Made by a program: the position numbers and the translations under genes. From contig NZ_AXVK01000001.1 of assembly GCF_000482485.1 (NCBI RefSeq), positions 186,001 to 250,000 on the forward strand: 64,000 nt of DNA. The letters run 5' to 3'. Positions 1 to 8,999 of this stretch are shown here, piece after piece (the stretch's first letter is position 1; every line of letters starts with the position of its first letter). Source of the DNA: Paucisalibacillus globulus DSM 18846. Lineage in GTDB: Bacteria; Bacillota; Bacilli; Bacillales; Amphibacillaceae. Under the pieces are notes generated by a model. The model did not search any database and was not told where the DNA came from. It saw nothing but the letters and a program-made list of their open reading frames with translations.

Positions 1-53
1 TAAGCCCATGTTCCCATAGCTTTTGGTAGAGTCCTATATATTTACTTACTTGC

Positions 54-110
54 TCAGAATGATAATAATAGGATAGCTAAGAGCAATAGAAATATTAACT
101 GTTTTTTCAT
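54..110 (-). CDS. possible 18-residue hydrophobic peptide
   Basis: A short reading frame, MKKQLIFLLLLAILLLSF, starts at an ATG at 108-110 and is preceded by a strong ribosome binding site (AGAAAGGGAG, complement of 118-127). It is one membrane-spanning or signal-peptide-like segment followed by TGA, with another stop a few codons later. It could be a true micro-membrane peptide, or the start of a lipoprotein gene truncated by the stop. No family is recognised. The strong ribosome binding site is the only argument for translation. Confidence 0.3.
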   Translation of the reverse strand: MKKQLIFLLLLAILLLSF

Positions 111-215
111 AATGTATCTCCCTTTCTAGTAAATACGAGTAAGTACAGTAGCAAGTTTCAATAAACATAGATAATAAGATTGAATAAGGCTTCTTATAAT
201 CACTTTATAAAATCT

Positions 216-359
216 CTTAGGATTATGATTATGTTCTAAACATCTAACTGGCTTCAAAATGATGTATAGCACGTTCCTATTCGTCATTTCAGCCAATTAT
301 CCACTCCGAAATGACGTACAGAAATGTAATTCCTCATGTAGTTACTTCGCACTTTATAC
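216..359. repeat. short copy of the window-wide repeat family (degenerate)
   Basis: This stretch matches 43328-43475 closely, including GGATTATGATTATGTTCTAA and the phrase CATCTAACTGGCTTCAAAAT. Its right end (AGTTACTTCGCACTTTATAC) resembles the ends of the larger elements at 55.3 and 61.0 kb. The left end is not well preserved. It has no coding potential. The rest of 111-642 holds only AT-rich sequence and presumably the promoter of the next gene; nothing else was recognised there. Confidence 0.6.
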
Positions 360-642
360 AATTGTGTAATTAACATCTAACTTCTATAGCAATAATTTAA
401 AATAAACATTGCTATACATACTCATACGCACTATGATTTTTTTGTAAGCTAAAATGATAACCAATTGGAAGAAAATAAACTATATTCGACTATTTTTCTA
501 AAAAAAAGACAAATATCTAGTAAATACCATTCAAAATCTAACATATCTGTTTTATAATAGATACTAATTGTGTTGCAAACGAAAAGTTGTTTTTTTTAAC
601 TTGCCGGGAGCAGCTTAAACTTTGGTTTAGGAGATTGATAGA

Positions 643-1869
643 ATGAACAAAAAACAGCTTAAGAGAATTATGATACCGCTTGTTCTTCTACTGGTTATTA
701 TACTGCCGTTTGCAATGCCAACTAAAAGTAGTGGGGACGAGGAAATGCTTGTTTCTTTTCATAAAGAAAGGCAAACATCTATTCAGTTAATTGAAGAAAA
801 TAAAGGTTTGAAACGATTCGTATTTGATTCAGGCTATCATTTTGAGTATCCGGACGCTGTTCGTGGTATTTACGTAACAGGCCATTCAGCTGGTGGAAGT
901 CGTTTTAATCATCTAGTAGACCTAGTCAAGACGACGGATCTGAATGCAATGGTCATTGATATTAAAGATGATTTTGGCTATTTAACATTTAACCCAGAAA
1001 AAGACTCGGCATTTGCTGATATTGGTCAAAACTATATTAAAGATATTCATGATATGATGAAAACTCTTGAAGAAAATCAAATTTATCCAATTGCGAGAAT
1101 AGTAGTGTTTAAAGATAGTGTATTAGCTGAAAAACAACCCGAACTCTCCTTTACTGAAAATGGAGCAGTTTGGAAAAATCCACGTGGTGAAGCTTTTGTA
1201 AATCCGTTTGAGAAGGAAGTTTGGGAGTATAATGTTGAACTTGCGAAAATGGCAGCTGAATTAGGCTTTAAAGAGGTTCAGTTTGACTACGTTAGATTTC
1301 CTGAAGGTTTTGAGCAACGTGATGATGAGTTAGGTTATTCAAAAGGAGAATATGCTGATGATGGTACGGATAATGTCAAGCAGCGCGTTCAAGCTGTAAC
1401 GGACTTTGTAGCATATGCTAAACAAGAATTAGAGCCTTATGATATTGATGTTGCAGTAGATATTTTTGGATATTCTGCTACAATTCCTGAAGCACCAGGT
1501 ATCGGTCAAAACTTCTCTAAAATATCCGAACATGTGGATGTTATTTCATCTATGATTTATCCGAGTCATTGGTCTAATAATTACTTTGGCATTCCATTTC
1601 CTGATGCAGAGCCTTATCGTTTAACAGATGAATATGCAAAGGTAGAAAACGAGGTACTTTCAAAACTCGAAAACCCTCCAGTATCTAGACCTTGGATTCA
1701 GGATTTTGAAGCACCATGGATTTACAATGGGACTGGTATTCCAGTTACCCAATATGGAAAAAAAGAAGTAGAAGCACAAATTAGAGCACTTAAAGATAAT
1801 GGAATAAATGAGTATCTAATTTGGAATGCAGGCAACGTTTATAGTGAAAACGTTGATTATACGCCATAA
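643..1869 (+). CDS. putative glycoside hydrolase, DUF4015 family
   Basis: 408 residues. Residues 8-26 form a membrane anchor or signal segment, so the bulk of the protein is predicted to be outside the cell. The rest resembles the DUF4015 putative glycoside hydrolase family, a TIM-barrel-like fold. Supporting motifs are the strand AMVIDIKDDFGYLTF, the acidic QFDYVRFPEG motif in the middle and VDIFGYSA further on, where acidic residues sit at barrel strand ends as in glycosidases. The start has a good ribosome binding site (AGGAGA), and a terminator follows at 1881. The substrate is unknown; a cell-wall or exopolysaccharide role is only a guess. It is monocistronic. Confidence 0.75.
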   Translation: MNKKQLKRIMIPLVLLLVIILPFAMPTKSSGDEEMLVSFHKERQTSIQLIEENKGLKRFVFDSGYHFEYPDAVRGIYVTGHSAGGSRFNHLVDLVKTTDLNAMVIDIKDDFGYLTFNPEKDSAFADIGQNYIKDIHDMMKTLEENQIYPIARIVVFKDSVLAEKQPELSFTENGAVWKNPRGEAFVNPFEKEVWEYNVELAKMAAELGFKEVQFDYVRFPEGFEQRDDELGYSKGEYADDGTDNVKQRVQAVTDFVAYAKQELEPYDIDVAVDIFGYSATIPEAPGIGQNFSKISEHVDVISSMIYPSHWSNNYFGIPFPDAEPYRLTDEYAKVENEVLSKLENPPVSRPWIQDFEAPWIYNGTGIPVTQYGKKEVEAQIRALKDNGINEYLIWNAGNVYSENVDYTP

Positions 1870-1880
1870 TTGATGATAAG

Positions 1881-1924
1881 AGCCGGAACTTTAACAAAAA
1901 GTTCGGCTTTTTTTCTCTTTTTTT
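1881..1924 (+). terminator. rho-independent terminator
   Basis: The stem AGCCGGAACT / AGTTCGGCT is followed by a T-rich run. It ends the DUF4015 gene. Confidence 0.85.
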
Positions 1925-2027
1925 TAGATAACTACACATACTGAAGATATACAACCCAAAAGGCGATTTAACATCTTAGGGTTATTTCGGTATACTTACA
2001 ACGTAGAAAAGAAGAAGGAGCAGATTC

Positions 2028-2615
2028 ATGGACTGGTATGAGAAATTAAGTGAATATTTCCCTATAGAGGAAATGAAATCGAAAGAACATATGGAGCTTT
2101 TGTTAAAAGAAAAAGGAGACGTTTATCATAAGGATGAAGGTGCATACCATGTTTTAATGTATGCAGAATTTAATACGTTTATATTTATTGATTATGTTTG
2201 GGTTTCTTCAAAATCAAGGGGACAGGGGATTGGCCATAAGCTTATGGAAAAGTTAAAGCAACGAAATAAGCCGATAATTCTCGAAGTAGAACCAATAGAT
2301 TACGATGACTCTGATACTGAAAAAAGGCTTCATTTTTATAAGCGAGAAGGATTTAGTCACGCACAGTCAATAGGTTATAATCGAAGGTCACTTGCTACTA
2401 ATAAGGAAAACACAATGGAAATCCTTTATTGGTCGCCAAGTAATGAATCAGAAGAAATAATTTTTGAACAAATGAAGAAAATGTATGAATCTATTCATAC
2501 TTATAAAGACGAAGAAATATATGGTCAAGCATACCAACCTGTTGATGAAGTATTGACTTTTGATGAAGCGCGGGGATCCGATGATATATTAGCAGGAATA
2601 GAAAAAAGTAAATAA
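2028..2615 (+). CDS. yjbC: GNAT-family N-acetyltransferase YjbC
   Basis: 195 residues with a GNAT fold in the N-terminal half. The acetyl-CoA loop is visible as SRGQGIGHKLMEKL (about residues 63-76), followed by FYKREGF. Its position directly upstream of spx and its length match B. subtilis YjbC, which is co-transcribed with spx and linked to thiol-stress control. The substrate is unknown. A ribosome binding site (GAAGGAG) precedes the ATG. Unlike in B. subtilis, a long perfect hairpin lies between yjbC and spx, so coupling to spx may be partial. Confidence 0.8.
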   Translation: MDWYEKLSEYFPIEEMKSKEHMELLLKEKGDVYHKDEGAYHVLMYAEFNTFIFIDYVWVSSKSRGQGIGHKLMEKLKQRNKPIILEVEPIDYDDSDTEKRLHFYKREGFSHAQSIGYNRRSLATNKENTMEILYWSPSNESEEIIFEQMKKMYESIHTYKDEEIYGQAYQPVDEVLTFDEARGSDDILAGIEKSK

Positions 2616-2616
2616 A

Positions 2617-2655
2617 GTAACAGAAAGGGCTGCTAATAGCAGCCCTTTCTGTTAC
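2617..2655. terminator. perfect 18-bp hairpin between yjbC and spx
   Basis: Two 18-base arms (GTAACAGAAAGGGCTGCT and its exact complement) flank the loop AAT. No T-run follows, so it is not a textbook intrinsic terminator. It could be a processing or stability element, or an attenuator that separates yjbC from spx. Confidence 0.6.
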
Positions 2656-2860
2656 TAAACGTGTTTACTAGATATTTGATTTGGGAAAGATAGTAGTAAA
2701 TCAAAACATTTTGTGAACAATGTAATATAGGTGCTAAATAGTCTATTCTTAATTTGACCTATATAGTATAATTATTCATGTTAGTTATTTATAGTAATTT
2801 TAATTTAATAATAGCTAAAATGTTTAATTAAATAGAATCAAATATTGAGGAGTGAGTACT

Positions 2861-3256
2861 ATGGTAACACTTTATACCTCACCAAGTTGTACATCTTGTA
2901 GAAAAGCAAAGGCTTGGCTAATAAATAATGATATTGCTTTTACGGAAAGAAATATGTTCTCTGAAACATTATCATTAAATGAAATTAAAGAGATTTTTCG
3001 AATGACGGAAGACGGTACTGATGAGATTATATCCACTCGTTCAAAAGTATTTCAAAGTCTGGATGTAACTATTGAACAACTTCCATTGCAAGAACTATAT
3101 GTATTAATTCAAGAAAATCCAGGGCTGCTTAGAAGACCGATTATTTTAGATGCTAAAAGACTTCAGGTTGGATATAATGAAGATGAAATTCGTAGGTTTT
3201 TACCAAGAACAGTACGAACTTTTCAATTAGAGGAAGCAAGACGCATGGTAAACTAG
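2861..3256 (+). CDS. spx: global redox regulator Spx
   Basis: 131 residues, the usual length. Spx is an ArsC-fold protein that binds the C-terminal domain of the RNA polymerase alpha subunit and redirects transcription during disulfide stress. The redox switch Cys10-x-x-Cys13 is present (PSCTSC). I chose the ATG at 2861 because GAGGAG lies at the right distance before it; an in-frame GTG nine bases upstream overlaps that site. ClpXP degrades Spx with the help of SpxH, encoded 6 kb downstream. The 200 bp upstream is AT-rich with a TATAAT-like box near 2767, and several promoters are expected by analogy. Confidence 0.95.
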   Translation: MVTLYTSPSCTSCRKAKAWLINNDIAFTERNMFSETLSLNEIKEIFRMTEDGTDEIISTRSKVFQSLDVTIEQLPLQELYVLIQENPGLLRRPIILDAKRLQVGYNEDEIRRFLPRTVRTFQLEEARRMVN

Positions 3257-3280
3257 AAGGCAGCAAATGAAAAGTAAAAA

Positions 3281-3312
3281 AGCGCAGATCAATATGAATG
3301 ATCTGCGCTTTT
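3281..3312 (+). terminator. terminator of spx
   Basis: The stem AGCGCAGATC / GATCTGCGCT is followed by TTTT. Confidence 0.85.
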
Positions 3313-3716
3313 GATATCGGAATTATTTAGATGACAAAACCATTATTATAAGTTAAAATTAGAATTTAAATGGATATTTCTCCAGCATTATACTAGTAAT
3401 AAGAAACCTTAGTGAATAGTTAATCTAAGAAAGTGTGCATCCATCAACTATAGTTAATGGTAATTATTTCAAGTGGTTAGGTAGTCATCATCTTGTACTA
3501 AAATGTAGTGGCAAAATACCTCGGTAAATTAAGTTACATTTTATAGGCATATTAATTTCCATTATGCAATATGCTAACATACAATATTAATAAGATGTCA
3601 TACTTTATATATAGAGATCAGGAGCAGACCTTCTTCTGCCAAAACATACAGCAAAAGCCCTCGTAGTAATACGGTTTTGGCTTTGGCTTCACTATTAAAA
3701 GAAGGGAGAGAAATAC
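3313..3716. other. intergenic region upstream of mecA
   Basis: About 400 bp with no supportable reading frame. It presumably holds the mecA promoter. A small hairpin (GCAGACCTTCTTCTGC) and a near-palindromic AAAAGCC...GGCTTT stretch occur at about 3625-3690, just upstream of mecA. I see no known riboswitch. B. subtilis yjbE is absent here. Confidence 0.5.
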
Positions 3717-4406
3717 ATGGAAATCGAAAGAATTAATGAGAACACGGTTAAATTCTTTATTTCATACGTAGACATTGAAGATCGTGGTTTCGGAAGAGAA
3801 GAAATTTGGTACAATCGAGAGCGCAGTGAACAATTATTCTGGCAAATGATGGACGAGGTAAATTATCAAGAAGACTTTCATGTAGATGGCCCTTTATGGA
3901 TTCAAGTTCATGCTCTAGAAAAAGGTTTGGAAATAGTGGTTACAAAAGCACAGCTTTCAAAAAATGGGGATAATTTAGAATTTCCAATTGATGAAGATGG
4001 CTCTACCATAGATATTCCAGTTGATGAGAAGGTTGAATCGTTCTTGGAAGAGAAATTTGGAAATGGCGAAAATGTTGATTTAGATGAGGGCTTCATTGAG
4101 GAAAACCTTTGGATTATTGCCGGCTTTGATGATTTTGAAGATGTGATTCAATTGAGTCACCATTTCCAAGAGGATACCGGTAGCGAAGAAGAAACGTTAT
4201 ATTTCTACAATGGAAAGTACTATCTATATATGGAATTTTCACAAGATGTATTAGATGAGAATTCACAGGAGGATATTATTTCACGAGTATTTGAATTTGG
4301 TGATGATTCAAATATAACGATTCATGTATTAGAAGAATATGGTAAGAAAATATTTGATACCACCACTTTTGAAGAAGTACGTTCCCATTTTCCTGCGAAT
4401 GTATAA
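3717..4406 (+). CDS. mecA: ClpCP adaptor protein MecA
   Basis: 229 residues. MecA delivers ComK, ComS and other substrates to the ClpC-ClpP protease and helps ClpC assemble. The N-terminal substrate-binding part starts MEIERINENTVKFFISY, typical of the family. An acidic linker (about residues 80-125) leads to the C-terminal ClpC-binding domain, which ends in a long beta/helix region (FDDFEDVIQLSHHF and on). The ribosome binding site is GAAGGGAGAG. It is a single-gene unit ended by a terminator. Its neighbours spx and coiA match B. subtilis order. Confidence 0.95.
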   Translation: MEIERINENTVKFFISYVDIEDRGFGREEIWYNRERSEQLFWQMMDEVNYQEDFHVDGPLWIQVHALEKGLEIVVTKAQLSKNGDNLEFPIDEDGSTIDIPVDEKVESFLEEKFGNGENVDLDEGFIEENLWIIAGFDDFEDVIQLSHHFQEDTGSEEETLYFYNGKYYLYMEFSQDVLDENSQEDIISRVFEFGDDSNITIHVLEEYGKKIFDTTTFEEVRSHFPANV

Positions 4407-4408
4407 GA

Positions 4409-4434
4409 AGGCACCTTTAGAGGTGTCTTTTTTG
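4409..4434 (+). terminator. terminator of mecA
   Basis: The stem AGGCACCT / AGGTGTCT is followed by TTTTT. The T-run merges into a dispersed 50-bp repeat. Confidence 0.8.
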
Positions 4435-4479
4435 TAGTTAGGAAAGTATAAAAACCTTTCCGACGACATAAGAAAAATA
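4429..4479. repeat. dispersed 50-bp repeat, copy 1
   Basis: It is nearly identical to 43193-43246 (GTAGTTAGGAAAGTATAAAA ... CATAAGAAAAA) and contains the small hairpin GGAAAG / CTTTCC. Both copies begin in the T-run of a terminator. Confidence 0.65.
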
Positions 4480-4556
4480 CCTGTATAGAATTAATTTATT
4501 ATTCAATGCAGGATTTTTGCAACCGCCGTCGAATTTATAATAACGGAGGTGATTTT

Positions 4557-5774
4557 TTGCTACAAGCAAAATTAAATAATGGAAAGTTAATTACTTTATT
4601 TCAGTATTCCAAAATGGAGATTGAAAAACTACGAGCAAACCAACAATTTTTTTGTCCAACTTGTAATGAAAAGGTAATTATTAAAGCAGGTTCTAAAACC
4701 ATTGCTCACTTTGCACATCGAAGTATAACAGACTGTCAGTCTAGTGATGGGGGAGAGGGGGTATATCATGAGCAGGGCAAGCTTTTGTTATACAGGTGGT
4801 TACAGGCGCAAGGGTTAAATGCTTCTTTGGAAGAATATATTCCATCTATCAAACAACGTCCAGATATCTTCCTTAGAATAGGGAAAAAGAAAATTGCAAT
4901 TGAATATCAATGTGCAAGAATTCCCACAGTAAATGTACAAAGCCGGACAAAAGGATACTTATCTGGAGGTATTCAACCCTTATGGATATTGGGAGCTAAT
5001 CTTTTTCAACGCATAGGTAGAAACTTATTAAAAGTAGATCACTTTACGCTTCAGTTCCTTCAACAATATAGTCGCGATTATCTACCAGTAATGTATTTCT
5101 TTGACCCTCATTCAAACATCTTCCTTACTGCGTCAAACCTATATCAGACAGACAAAAATCGAATGATTGGAATTCTTAACATGGAGAAGCTTAAACAGAT
5201 ACATTTTAAGAATATATTTAAAATATCTCGTATACAGCCAAATTTATTAATAAATGAATGGAAGAAAGCTAAATATAAGTTTAGAATTTACCATCCAAAA
5301 AGGATTTATGGAAAAGAACAACTCTGGTACAAATGGCTATATTATAAGGGAACACATCGTGAACAGTTACCATCTATTATTTATCTACCAGTTCCTTCCC
5401 AATACAGGATGGTAACTCCTCCTTGGGATTGGCAGAGCAGAATCTGCTTAGGAATCATCGACCCATTGCCTTTAGAAGGTGCATTTTCACTAAGTACTTG
5501 TCGATACCAACTACAACGATCTATATCCACTGAATCATTACCTCTTATTAAATCTCCAGGTGACCCGATTCTAGAATACCTCATGATACTTTGCTCCTTA
5601 AATTTAATACAACAGCTATCCAAATATCAGTTTGTAAAAAAGAGGGAGATCATACATTATACGCACATGGAAGATGCTCTTATTGGAGACAATAAGTTAA
5701 TGGACGAAATTTTAAAAAATTTCAAGACAAAATACGAGCATGATTCACACTTGATTCGTTATACTAAATATTAG
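4557..5774 (+). CDS. coiA: competence protein CoiA family
   Basis: CoiA-like proteins act during transformation and carry a nuclease-like domain. From the TTG at 4557 the product is 405 residues. That start has a near-perfect ribosome binding site (GGAGGTGATT); an upstream in-frame ATG at 4506 has none. Visible features are a zinc-finger-like FFCPTCNEKVI near the N terminus, AHFAHRS, and a restriction-endonuclease-like core with RPDIF and IAIEYQCARIP (the D...E-x-Q pattern of PD-(D/E)XK nucleases). It lies between mecA and pepF, as in B. subtilis. Confidence 0.9.
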   Translation: MLQAKLNNGKLITLFQYSKMEIEKLRANQQFFCPTCNEKVIIKAGSKTIAHFAHRSITDCQSSDGGEGVYHEQGKLLLYRWLQAQGLNASLEEYIPSIKQRPDIFLRIGKKKIAIEYQCARIPTVNVQSRTKGYLSGGIQPLWILGANLFQRIGRNLLKVDHFTLQFLQQYSRDYLPVMYFFDPHSNIFLTASNLYQTDKNRMIGILNMEKLKQIHFKNIFKISRIQPNLLINEWKKAKYKFRIYHPKRIYGKEQLWYKWLYYKGTHREQLPSIIYLPVPSQYRMVTPPWDWQSRICLGIIDPLPLEGAFSLSTCRYQLQRSISTESLPLIKSPGDPILEYLMILCSLNLIQQLSKYQFVKKREIIHYTHMEDALIGDNKLMDEILKNFKTKYEHDSHLIRYTKY

Positions 5775-5845
5775 AGTAATTCTGTAGGATATTTGATTTA
5801 TTCTATATGAATTATTTTATGTTGAAGAGTATAGGAGGATGAAAT

Positions 5846-7660
5846 ATGGCAAAGGCAACAAAAGAACTTCAATCAAGAAGCGAAGTACCTGTAGAGAGAA
5901 CGTGGAGATTAGAGGATATTTTCGCATCCGATGATGTTTGGGAAAAAGAACTAAATAATCTAAAGGATGAAATTCCTAGTATCACAGAATATCAAGGTAA
6001 AGTAGCAGAGTCAGCGGATACTTTATTTAATGTCTTGAGACTACAGGATCAATTATCTGAAAGACTTGGAAAACTATATACATATGCTCATATGCGTTAC
6101 GACCAGGATACTACTAATTCATTCTATCAAGCGCTTAACGCGAAAGCAGAATCTGTGTTGACATTAGCACAGAGCTCTATGAGTTATTTAGTCCCAGAAA
6201 TTTTGAAAATGGATGAGACAACGATTAAAAGTTATTTAGAAGACAAAGAAGATTTAAAGCATTATGAACATGTCCTTAATGAAATTCTAAGGCAGCGTAA
6301 GCATGTGTTAAGTGAAACGGAAGAGGCCCTTCTTGCTGAGGCATCTGAAGCATTATCTACTGGGTCACAGACGTTTGGCATGCTTAACAATGCAGATCTA
6401 AAATTCCCTAGTATAAAAAATGAGGCTGGGGAAGAAGTAGACTTAACGCATGGTCGTTATGTTGGTTTCCTAGAATCAAAAGACGGTCGTGTAAGGGAAG
6501 ACGCATTTAACGCAATGTATGATACATATGGTCAATTTAAAAATACATTTGCATCTACATTAGGTGGCACAGTTAAAGCTCATAATTTTGATGCAAAGGT
6601 GCACCATTATGAGTCAGCACGACAAGCTGCTTTAGATAACAATAATATCCCTGAGCAAGTGTACGACAATTTAGTTGAAGCGGTAAATGAAAGACTTCCA
6701 TTATTACATCGCTATGCTAAGTTACGTAAGGAAGTACTAGGTGTGGATGAGCTTCATATGTACGATATGTATGCTTCTTTAGTGCAGGATGTAGATATGA
6801 AAATCCCTTATGAAAAAGCACAAGAGTATGTATTAGATAGTATTCAACCACTTGGGGAAGAATACATGGATGTAATTAAAGAAGGTTTCCGCAATCGTTG
6901 GATTGATGTGGAAGAAAACAAAGGAAAACGTAGTGGAGCATATTCATCTGGAACATACGGTACAAATCCTTATATCTTACTTAACTGGCAGGATCGTGTT
7001 AATGACCTGTTTACACTAACTCATGAACTTGGTCATTCAGCACATAGTTATTTCACAAGAAAATTCCAACCATATCGTTATGGTAATTATTCTATTTTCG
7101 TTGCAGAAGTAGCTTCGACATGTAATGAAGCACTACTTAATGATCATATGTTAAAAACATTGGATGATGAAAAACAAAAGCTATATCTATTGAATCACTT
7201 CCTAGAAGGATTCCGTGGAACTGTCTTTCGTCAAACGATGTTTGCAGAATTTGAGCATGAGATTCACAAACGTGCTCAAGAAGGTGAAGCATTAACAGCA
7301 GATTATTTAACGAAAATGTACTATGAACTTAACAAGAAATACTTTGGAGAAGATGTTGTATCAGATGAAGCAATTGGTCTAGAATGGGCAAGAATTCCTC
7401 ATTTCTATTACAATTACTATGTTTATCAATATGCAACAGGATATTCCGCTGCTACTGCACTTGCAAACAAAATACTTTCTGGTGAAGAAGGAGCAGTTGA
7501 TCGTTATCTAGGCTTCCTAAAATCAGGTAGTAGCGATTATCCAATCGAAGTATTGAAAAAAGCTGGAGTAGACATGACATCTAAACAACCTATCTTGGAT
7601 GCATTAGATGTATTTGAAGAAAAACTTAATGAAATGGAAAAGTTATTGTTGAATAAATAA
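5846..7660 (+). CDS. pepF: oligoendopeptidase F (M3 metallopeptidase)
   Basis: 604 residues, the usual PepF length. It is a cytoplasmic zinc peptidase that cleaves medium-size peptides. The zinc motif HEXXH is seen as LTHELGHSAH (about residue 390), with the downstream glutamate region in FVAEVASTCNEALL. The N-terminal oligopeptidase-F domain precedes it. The ribosome binding site is AGGAGG. In B. subtilis the orthologue adjoins coiA and can affect sporulation signalling when overexpressed. A clean terminator follows. Confidence 0.95.
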   Translation: MAKATKELQSRSEVPVERTWRLEDIFASDDVWEKELNNLKDEIPSITEYQGKVAESADTLFNVLRLQDQLSERLGKLYTYAHMRYDQDTTNSFYQALNAKAESVLTLAQSSMSYLVPEILKMDETTIKSYLEDKEDLKHYEHVLNEILRQRKHVLSETEEALLAEASEALSTGSQTFGMLNNADLKFPSIKNEAGEEVDLTHGRYVGFLESKDGRVREDAFNAMYDTYGQFKNTFASTLGGTVKAHNFDAKVHHYESARQAALDNNNIPEQVYDNLVEAVNERLPLLHRYAKLRKEVLGVDELHMYDMYASLVQDVDMKIPYEKAQEYVLDSIQPLGEEYMDVIKEGFRNRWIDVEENKGKRSGAYSSGTYGTNPYILLNWQDRVNDLFTLTHELGHSAHSYFTRKFQPYRYGNYSIFVAEVASTCNEALLNDHMLKTLDDEKQKLYLLNHFLEGFRGTVFRQTMFAEFEHEIHKRAQEGEALTADYLTKMYYELNKKYFGEDVVSDEAIGLEWARIPHFYYNYYVYQYATGYSAATALANKILSGEEGAVDRYLGFLKSGSSDYPIEVLKKAGVDMTSKQPILDALDVFEEKLNEMEKLLLNK

Positions 7661-7662
7661 GT

Positions 7663-7695
7663 AAAAGGATGATCACATTGCTGATCATCCTTTTT
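7663..7695 (+). terminator. terminator of pepF
   Basis: The stem AAAGGATGATCA / TGATCATCCTTT is followed by TT. Confidence 0.9.
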
Positions 7696-7729
7696 GTTAA
7701 GTAGTTTTCGTACGGTTTGTTGCTATTTT

Positions 7730-8377
7730 GTATAGACTGCGCGGTATCTAGGTACCTTGGGTTGAGCATCTACCCGCGGGGGAAATATACTTCGCTTTCA
7801 CTTTCGAGCACAGGGGCGACATCTGCTCGAAAAAACCATCGCAGTGTCTACCTTGCCGTGGGCGGCTGGAGAGCCTCCTCACTCCTTCGTCGTTGCGGGG
7901 TCTCACCTATGCCTGTCCTCCCACAGGAGTCTCCGTATATTTCCCCCGCTGATGAAGTTTGGAATTAGAATGACAGCAAATATCACTAAAAACATGTTCT
8001 AAATTAATCTTCATTTAGAAAACCAATACTAGCGCAGGAAGAATACGGAGACTTCTCGAAAATAAAAATCGATTTTATCCGTGCGATGTTACACTGCCGA
8101 AGCCTTCCTTGGGACTGCGATTACTCGCCCCACCGAAAACATTTGTCCTACGGGAACAGCACGTGTCCGAAGACCCCGCAGCGGTGAACTTTCCGCGTGG
8201 AGGCTGAGGCCGTGCCCGAGGCAAGGTAGACACTGTGAGGTATTTTCGAACAGATGTCGCCCCTGTGCTGGAAGTAAAAGCGGAGTATTCTGCCGGAGCG
8301 GGATTTTAGCACTACACCCACTCCATTCCTAAGAGTGAGGAAATGTTTACAGTAGTTACCGCGCAGTTTCTATCAAC
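7730..8377. mobile_element. 648-bp palindromic non-coding repeat element (copy 1)
   Basis: It is bounded by GTATAGACTGCGCGGTA on the left and GTTACCGCGCAGTTTCTATC on the right, which are inverted versions of each other. Interior module X (GTTGAGCATCTAC ... TCTCCGTATATTTCC) and module Y (GAATACGGAGACTTC ... GGAGTATTCTGCCGGAGCG) are shared with the elements at 55.3 and 61.0 kb. A long inner inverted repeat (7791-7860 against about 8218-8282) is special to this copy. The short reading frames inside are frame accidents of GC-rich repeats. No transposase is present, so it looks like a MITE. Confidence 0.7.
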
Positions 8378-8505
8378 TATTTGTTAGGTAGAATATCATG
8401 TCTGAGAAAATATATTCTTTTAGAAAACAATCTTCGTTAACTATCAGCAAGCTTTTCAACTAGCCATAAGTAAGTTTTCTATCAATTAAATATAAAAGTA
8501 AATAA

Positions 8506-8685
8506 TTATCGCGCTCGCCCTCGATATTTATTCCGATTTGCAAATGAAAAAAGTGTAAAATAAACACAAAGAAATAAAATTGGTAGTGTAATATACAATG
8601 GAATCAATTGCATTAATCCAAATAAATTCAAGAAAACAGCAAAGAAAGTAAGAATAATAAATAGATATGGAATTATCTCTCGCAT
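8506..8685 (-). CDS. small two-span membrane protein, 59 aa
   Basis: It starts at an ATG at 8683-8685 with the ribosome binding site AAGGGGGAA. The product has two hydrophobic spans (about residues 5-26 and 30-49) and a basic tail ending NRNKYRGRAR, so a hairpin membrane protein with the tail inside the cell is likely. It is in a different frame from a longer, unconvincing minus-strand frame over the same DNA. Its position matches where B. subtilis has small genes between pepF and spxH. The function is unknown. Confidence 0.6.
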   Translation of the reverse strand: MREIIPYLFIILTFFAVFLNLFGLMQLIPLYITLPILFLCVYFTLFSFANRNKYRGRAR

Positions 8686-8784
8686 AGTATTTCCCCCTTA
8701 AGAACCTAATCATGGTCTACTAATATATATGTAATAAGAAAATATAATAGAAGTGACAGATTTGTGAAATGTATAACAAACTTC

Positions 8785-8813
8785 TTGATAAATTCGTTAG
8801 TCCTTGGTATATT
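8785..8813 (+). promoter_or_regulatory. sigma-A promoter of the RoxS-like sRNA
   Basis: The -35 TTGATA (8785-8790), a 17-bp spacer and the -10 TATATT (8808-8813) give a predicted start near 8820. Confidence 0.75.
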
Positions 8814-8819
8814 ATAAAT

Positions 8820-8944
8820 GTGAGATGAATCACAAACAAAACCCCTTTGTTTGATCATGAAACTTTCTCCCATCCCCCTTTGTTTTATACAAAGAAGTGA
8901 GAAAAAAGAGGATATACGCTGCCCCGTATATCCTTATTTTTTTT
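8820..8944 (+). ncRNA. roxS: RoxS/RsaE small regulatory RNA
   Basis: This is a transcript-sized unit of about 125 nt with its own promoter and terminator and no reading frame. It contains the RsaE/RoxS hallmarks as I remember them: ACCCCTTTGTTTG (first C-rich region) and TTCTCCCATCCCCCTTTG (second and third C-rich regions), complementary to ribosome binding sites. It ends in a GGATATAC...GTATATCC terminator hairpin. In B. subtilis RoxS lies beside yjbH, the same place as here. There it is induced by ResD in response to NO and down-regulates central metabolism mRNAs. The match is by eye; an Rfam RsaE model search would settle it. Confidence 0.88.
8910..8944 (+). terminator. terminator of the RoxS-like sRNA
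   Basis: The stem GGATATAC / GTATATCC has the loop GCTGCCCC and is followed by TTATTTTTTTT. Confidence 0.9.
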
Positions 8945-8947
8945 CGC

Positions 8948-8977
8948 AAAAATAAAAACCCATAGAAATCAATGGGT
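8948..8977 (-). terminator. terminator of spxH operon
   Basis: Read on the minus strand, the stem ACCCAT / ATGGGT is followed by TTTTATTTTTG. It faces the RoxS terminator, so the two convergent units are insulated. Confidence 0.7.
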
Positions 8978-8999
8978 CTTTAGGTAAGATATTAGTTCA

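Noticed and set aside
7717-8332. Two 83-aa frames in the first repeat element
   Set aside because: They lie in palindromic GC-rich repeat modules, are full of Cys/Arg/Ser and have matching frames on both strands. No ribosome binding site or family.
8528-8713. 61-aa minus-strand frame
   Set aside because: It shares DNA with the 59-aa frame at 8506-8685, which has the better ribosome binding site and a clean two-span product.
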